NCBI RefSeq assembly: GCF_024655635.1
Contig: NZ_JANLGI010000008.1
Coordinates: forward strand, 1 to 64,000
DNA: 64,000 nt
Origin: Allobosea sp. 47.2.35
GTDB taxonomy: Bacteria; Pseudomonadota; Alphaproteobacteria; Rhizobiales; Beijerinckiaceae
Direction: 5' to 3'
Of this stretch, positions 61,618 to 64,000 are shown piece by piece; within the stretch, counting starts at the first letter, position 1; the number at the start of each line of letters is the position of its first letter. The position numbers and the translations under genes were made by a program. The notes under the pieces are model-generated. The model was not told the DNA's origin, ran no database searches, and saw only the letters and a program-made list of their open reading frames with translations.

Positions 61618-62789
61618 CAATAGGACCTCGGCAGGCCGAGATCGTGCTGGGCGACGTAGTTCAGGATCATCTCCTCGGAGACGGGCGCGACCCTGAATAG
61701 GCGCGCATCGCGCCACAGCCGCTCGACATGGTACTCCTTGGCGTAGCCCATGCCGCCGAGCGTCTGGATCGCGCGGTCGGTGGCGAGGCCAGCGGCCTGG
61801 CCGGCCATGTACTTCGCCATGTTGGCCTCGGTGCCGTAGGGCTTGCCCTGGTCGTAGTAGGTCGCGGCCTTGTGGTTCATCAGCCGCGCGCATTCGAGCT
61901 GGATCTGCGCCTCGGCCAGCGGGAACTGGATGCCCTGATAGGAGCCGATCGGGGCGTTGTTGAAGACCTTGCGCTCGCGGGCGTAATCGGCGGCGAGCTT
62001 GATCGAGAGCTCCGCCGTCGCGACCAGGCCTGCGGTGGTGACAATGCGCTCGGTGTTGAGCACGTCGAGCAGCTGGCGGAAGCCGCCGTCGAGCGTGCCT
62101 ACCAGCTCATGCGGCTCGACCCGCACATTATCGAGAAAAACCGAGCTGGAGGGCAGGGTGTTGGTGCCGACCTTGTCGATCGCCTGATGGGTCAACCCCG
62201 CGCGCTCGACATCGATCAGGAAGAGGCTGATGCCGTCGGTCTTGCGGCTGACCTCCTCCAGCTTCTTAGTGCGGGCGACGATGAGGATCTTGGTGGCCTG
62301 CGGCACGGCCGTGATCCAGATCTTCTGGCCGCTGATCCGCCAGCCGTCGCCATCGGCCTTCGCGAAGGTCTTGATGGCGAGCGAGTTGGTGCCCGCATCC
62401 GGCTCGGTCAGAGCCATCGCGAACATCGCCTTGCCGGCGACGAGCGCCGGCAGCAATTCGCGCTTCATCGCCTCGGTGCCGAAATTGCTGATCGTGACGC
62501 CGCCGAACACCGGGTTGCACATGAACATCTGGCTGAGCGTCGAGCCGCCGCCGGCCGCGCAGAGCGCCTCGATCGCCATGGCGACCTCGGTCATGCCGAG
62601 GCCGGCCCCGCCATATTCCTCGGGGATCGCGATGCCGCAGAGGCCGGCGTCGCAGATCTCCTGCCAGATCGCCGAGGGAAAGGCCTTCTCGGCGTCGAGC
62701 TCGCGCCAGTAGTCGAGGCCGAACTTCTCGCCGACCCGTCGCGCGGTCTCGATGAGCATGGTCTGCTCGTCGCTGCGGTCGAAATTCAT
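61617..62789 (-). CDS. Acyl-CoA dehydrogenase
   Basis: A 390-aa FAD-dependent acyl-CoA dehydrogenase: EEYGGAGLGMTEVAMAIEAL, FAMALTEPDAGTNSLAIKTF, KIWITAVPQATKILIVARTK, and IQTLGGMGYAKEYHVERLWR. The C-terminal catalytic-Glu motif EGT of most family members reads APVSEE, as in a subset of the family, so the base may be elsewhere. Overlaps both neighbours (4 bp with E2, TGATG with the oxidoreductase), so all are co-translated. Confidence 0.9.
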   Translation of the reverse strand: MNFDRSDEQTMLIETARRVGEKFGLDYWRELDAEKAFPSAIWQEICDAGLCGIAIPEEYGGAGLGMTEVAMAIEALCAAGGGSTLSQMFMCNPVFGGVTISNFGTEAMKRELLPALVAGKAMFAMALTEPDAGTNSLAIKTFAKADGDGWRISGQKIWITAVPQATKILIVARTKKLEEVSRKTDGISLFLIDVERAGLTHQAIDKVGTNTLPSSSVFLDNVRVEPHELVGTLDGGFRQLLDVLNTERIVTTAGLVATAELSIKLAADYARERKVFNNAPIGSYQGIQFPLAEAQIQLECARLMNHKAATYYDQGKPYGTEANMAKYMAGQAAGLATDRAIQTLGGMGYAKEYHVERLWRDARLFRVAPVSEEMILNYVAQHDLGLPRSY

Positions 62790-64000
62790 GTCTGGCTCCC
62801 TTGGGGCGCCGGCTGGCGCAGCAGCGGCAATGAGTGTTCGAGCGTCGTCACGACGAGGTCGAGGAAACGGGCGGCGCGCACGCCGTCGATGACGCGGTGG
62901 TCGCAGGACAGGACGAGGCCGAGCTCCTGCCGAAGCGTCGGCTGGCCTTGCGCATCCGGCCGGAAGACGGGCTTCACCGCCGCCACGCCGAGGATCGCGG
63001 ATTGCCCGGGATTGATGATCGAAACGAGGTGTGAGGCGCCATACATGCCGACATTGGAGACGCTGATCGCGCCGCCCTCGCAATCGGCCGCGCTCAGCCG
63101 GCCTTCGCGCGCCCTGGCCACGAGTCCGGCGCAGGAGGAGGCGACGGCGTCGAGATGCTGGACCCCTGCATCGCGTAGCACCGGCACCATCAGCCCACGC
63201 GGACTGTCCACCGCCATGCCGACATCGCTGCCCGCGAGCGTGACGATGTCGCCCTCGTCCCAGACCGCGTTGATCTCGGGCTGGGCCAGGAGCGCGCGTC
63301 CCACCGCCGTCATGATGAAATGCGTGATGCTGAGGCGCTGCGGCATGCCGGCCGCGTTCAGCTCCTCCCGCATGGCCAGCAGGGCGGTGATGTCGGCCTC
63401 CGCCATCACGTAGAAGTGCGGGATCGTCTGCTTCGCCTGCGAGAGCCGTCGCGCCACAACCTGCTCGACCGCAGTCGCCGGGCGGCGCTGGCTGTCGGCC
63501 TTGCGGGCGGCGGCGCCTGCGGCATGGCTTGCGGCCGGGGCGGCGGCGAGCGCAGCCTCGACATCCTTCAGCTTGATGCGGCCATGCGGCCCCGAGCCGG
63601 CAACGCGATCGAGCGCGACGCCATTCTGGCGGGCAACGCGCCGGGCGAGCGGGGTGGCGACGATGCGCGCGCTGCTGCCGCCGGACGGGCGTGCCTCGAC
63701 CGTGGGGGCAGCCATGGGCGCCGGCTGCGGCCTGGCCTCGCCAGCCGCGACGGGCGCTGGTGCGGGGCCGCTGCCAGAGGCGGCAGCCGTGCCATCCGCC
63801 CAGGTGGCGAGCGTGGCGCCGACCGGCACGGTCTCACCCTCGGGGACCAGGATGGCGTCGATCTGGCCGGCGCGCTCCGCCTCGATCTCGGTCGCGATCT
63901 TCTCGGTCTCGATGACGAAGAGCACATCGCCGGTCGCGACCGTGTCGCCTGGTCCGACCCGCCAGGAGGCGAGCAGGCCCTCGGTCATGGTCAGACCGAG
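62786..64000 (-). CDS. Dihydrolipoamide acyltransferase (E2), 5' end off the window
   Basis: Partial at the right edge; the frame continues past 64000 (LGLT before the first Met, so the canonical MPxLGLTMTEG start is cut). It has a lipoyl domain with Lys in ETEKIATEIEAE, a peripheral-subunit-binding domain (TPLARRVARQNGVALDRVAG), an Ala/Pro linker and a catalytic domain with SCDHRVIDG (His-x3-Asp-Gly). It belongs to a 2-oxoacid or acetoin dehydrogenase complex; E1 and E3 should lie further right. First visible gene of the operon. Confidence 0.9.
   Translation of the reverse strand, partial: LGLTMTEGLLASWRVGPGDTVATGDVLFVIETEKIATEIEAERAGQIDAILVPEGETVPVGATLATWADGTAAASGSGPAPAPVAAGEARPQPAPMAAPTVEARPSGGSSARIVATPLARRVARQNGVALDRVAGSGPHGRIKLKDVEAALAAAPAASHAAGAAARKADSQRRPATAVEQVVARRLSQAKQTIPHFYVMAEADITALLAMREELNAAGMPQRLSITHFIMTAVGRALLAQPEINAVWDEGDIVTLAGSDVGMAVDSPRGLMVPVLRDAGVQHLDAVASSCAGLVARAREGRLSAADCEGGAISVSNVGMYGASHLVSIINPGQSAILGVAAVKPVFRPDAQGQPTLRQELGLVLSCDHRVIDGVRAARFLDLVVTTLEHSLPLLRQPAPQGSQT

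Overview
The window looks like chromosome of a GC-rich alphaproteobacterium of the Hyphomicrobiales (Rhizobiales), of a Bosea- or Methylobacterium-like kind. I infer this from gapR, a Ros/MucR regulator, the conserved block gapR - glycerate 2-kinase - DUF1036 - pyruvate kinase - TPR - rpmJ - tRNA-Arg, and the high GC coding bias. The genus cannot be fixed from sequence alone. I see no rRNA or CRISPR array.

Layout. (1) 1-11.9 kb is accessory DNA: a broken GntR gene with its operator; a LysR / MFS / Tat-exported hydrolase cluster; a pRiA4b-type protein, HU and MucR; a TniQ protein with the 3' half of tniB; and a HAD remnant - PfkB kinase - NADAR - HTH cluster. It ends with transposon-end-like repeats beside gapR. 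(2) 11.9-17.6 kb is core chromosome. (3) At tRNA-Arg (17,533-17,609) an island begins with a tyrosine recombinase and a small HTH protein. Its first module (19.6-29.0 kb, minus strand) is an apparently uncharacterised set of genes: a 152-aa protein, an ExoI-like exonuclease, five diverged paralogues of one unknown family, an AAA+ ATPase and one more unknown protein. Hairpins sit in most of the spacers. (4) 29.6-42.1 kb is a defence island: a TrlF-type PHP-ATPase; a tightly overlapping operon of D12 methylase, Eco57I-like methylase, unknown protein, McrB-like, McrC-like and HTH protein; then a beta-class methylase, a broken AbiJ/HEPN-like gene and a GIY-YIG nuclease.

(5) 42.9-55.8 kb carries mobilisation and maintenance genes: relaxase, MobC, a likely oriT region, a ParA/TraL-like ATPase and small partners, HigBA, a RecD2 helicase and a RepA-like ATPase. 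There is also a 1.9-kb stretch without genes that holds a perfect 23-bp hairpin. (6) 55.9-59.6 kb has a LysR gene and remnants of IS21 (two), ISL3, IS3 and IS110. No copy of the tRNA-Arg 3' end was seen on the right, so the far island boundary is undefined. (7) 59.8-64.0 kb is a catabolic operon read leftward from the window edge: 2-oxoacid dehydrogenase E2, acyl-CoA dehydrogenase, old-yellow-enzyme oxidoreductase, EthD protein.

Working picture: an integrated, mobilisable island carries layered anti-phage functions plus the five-paralogue module at 19.6-29 kb. That module is the best candidate here for an undescribed system.
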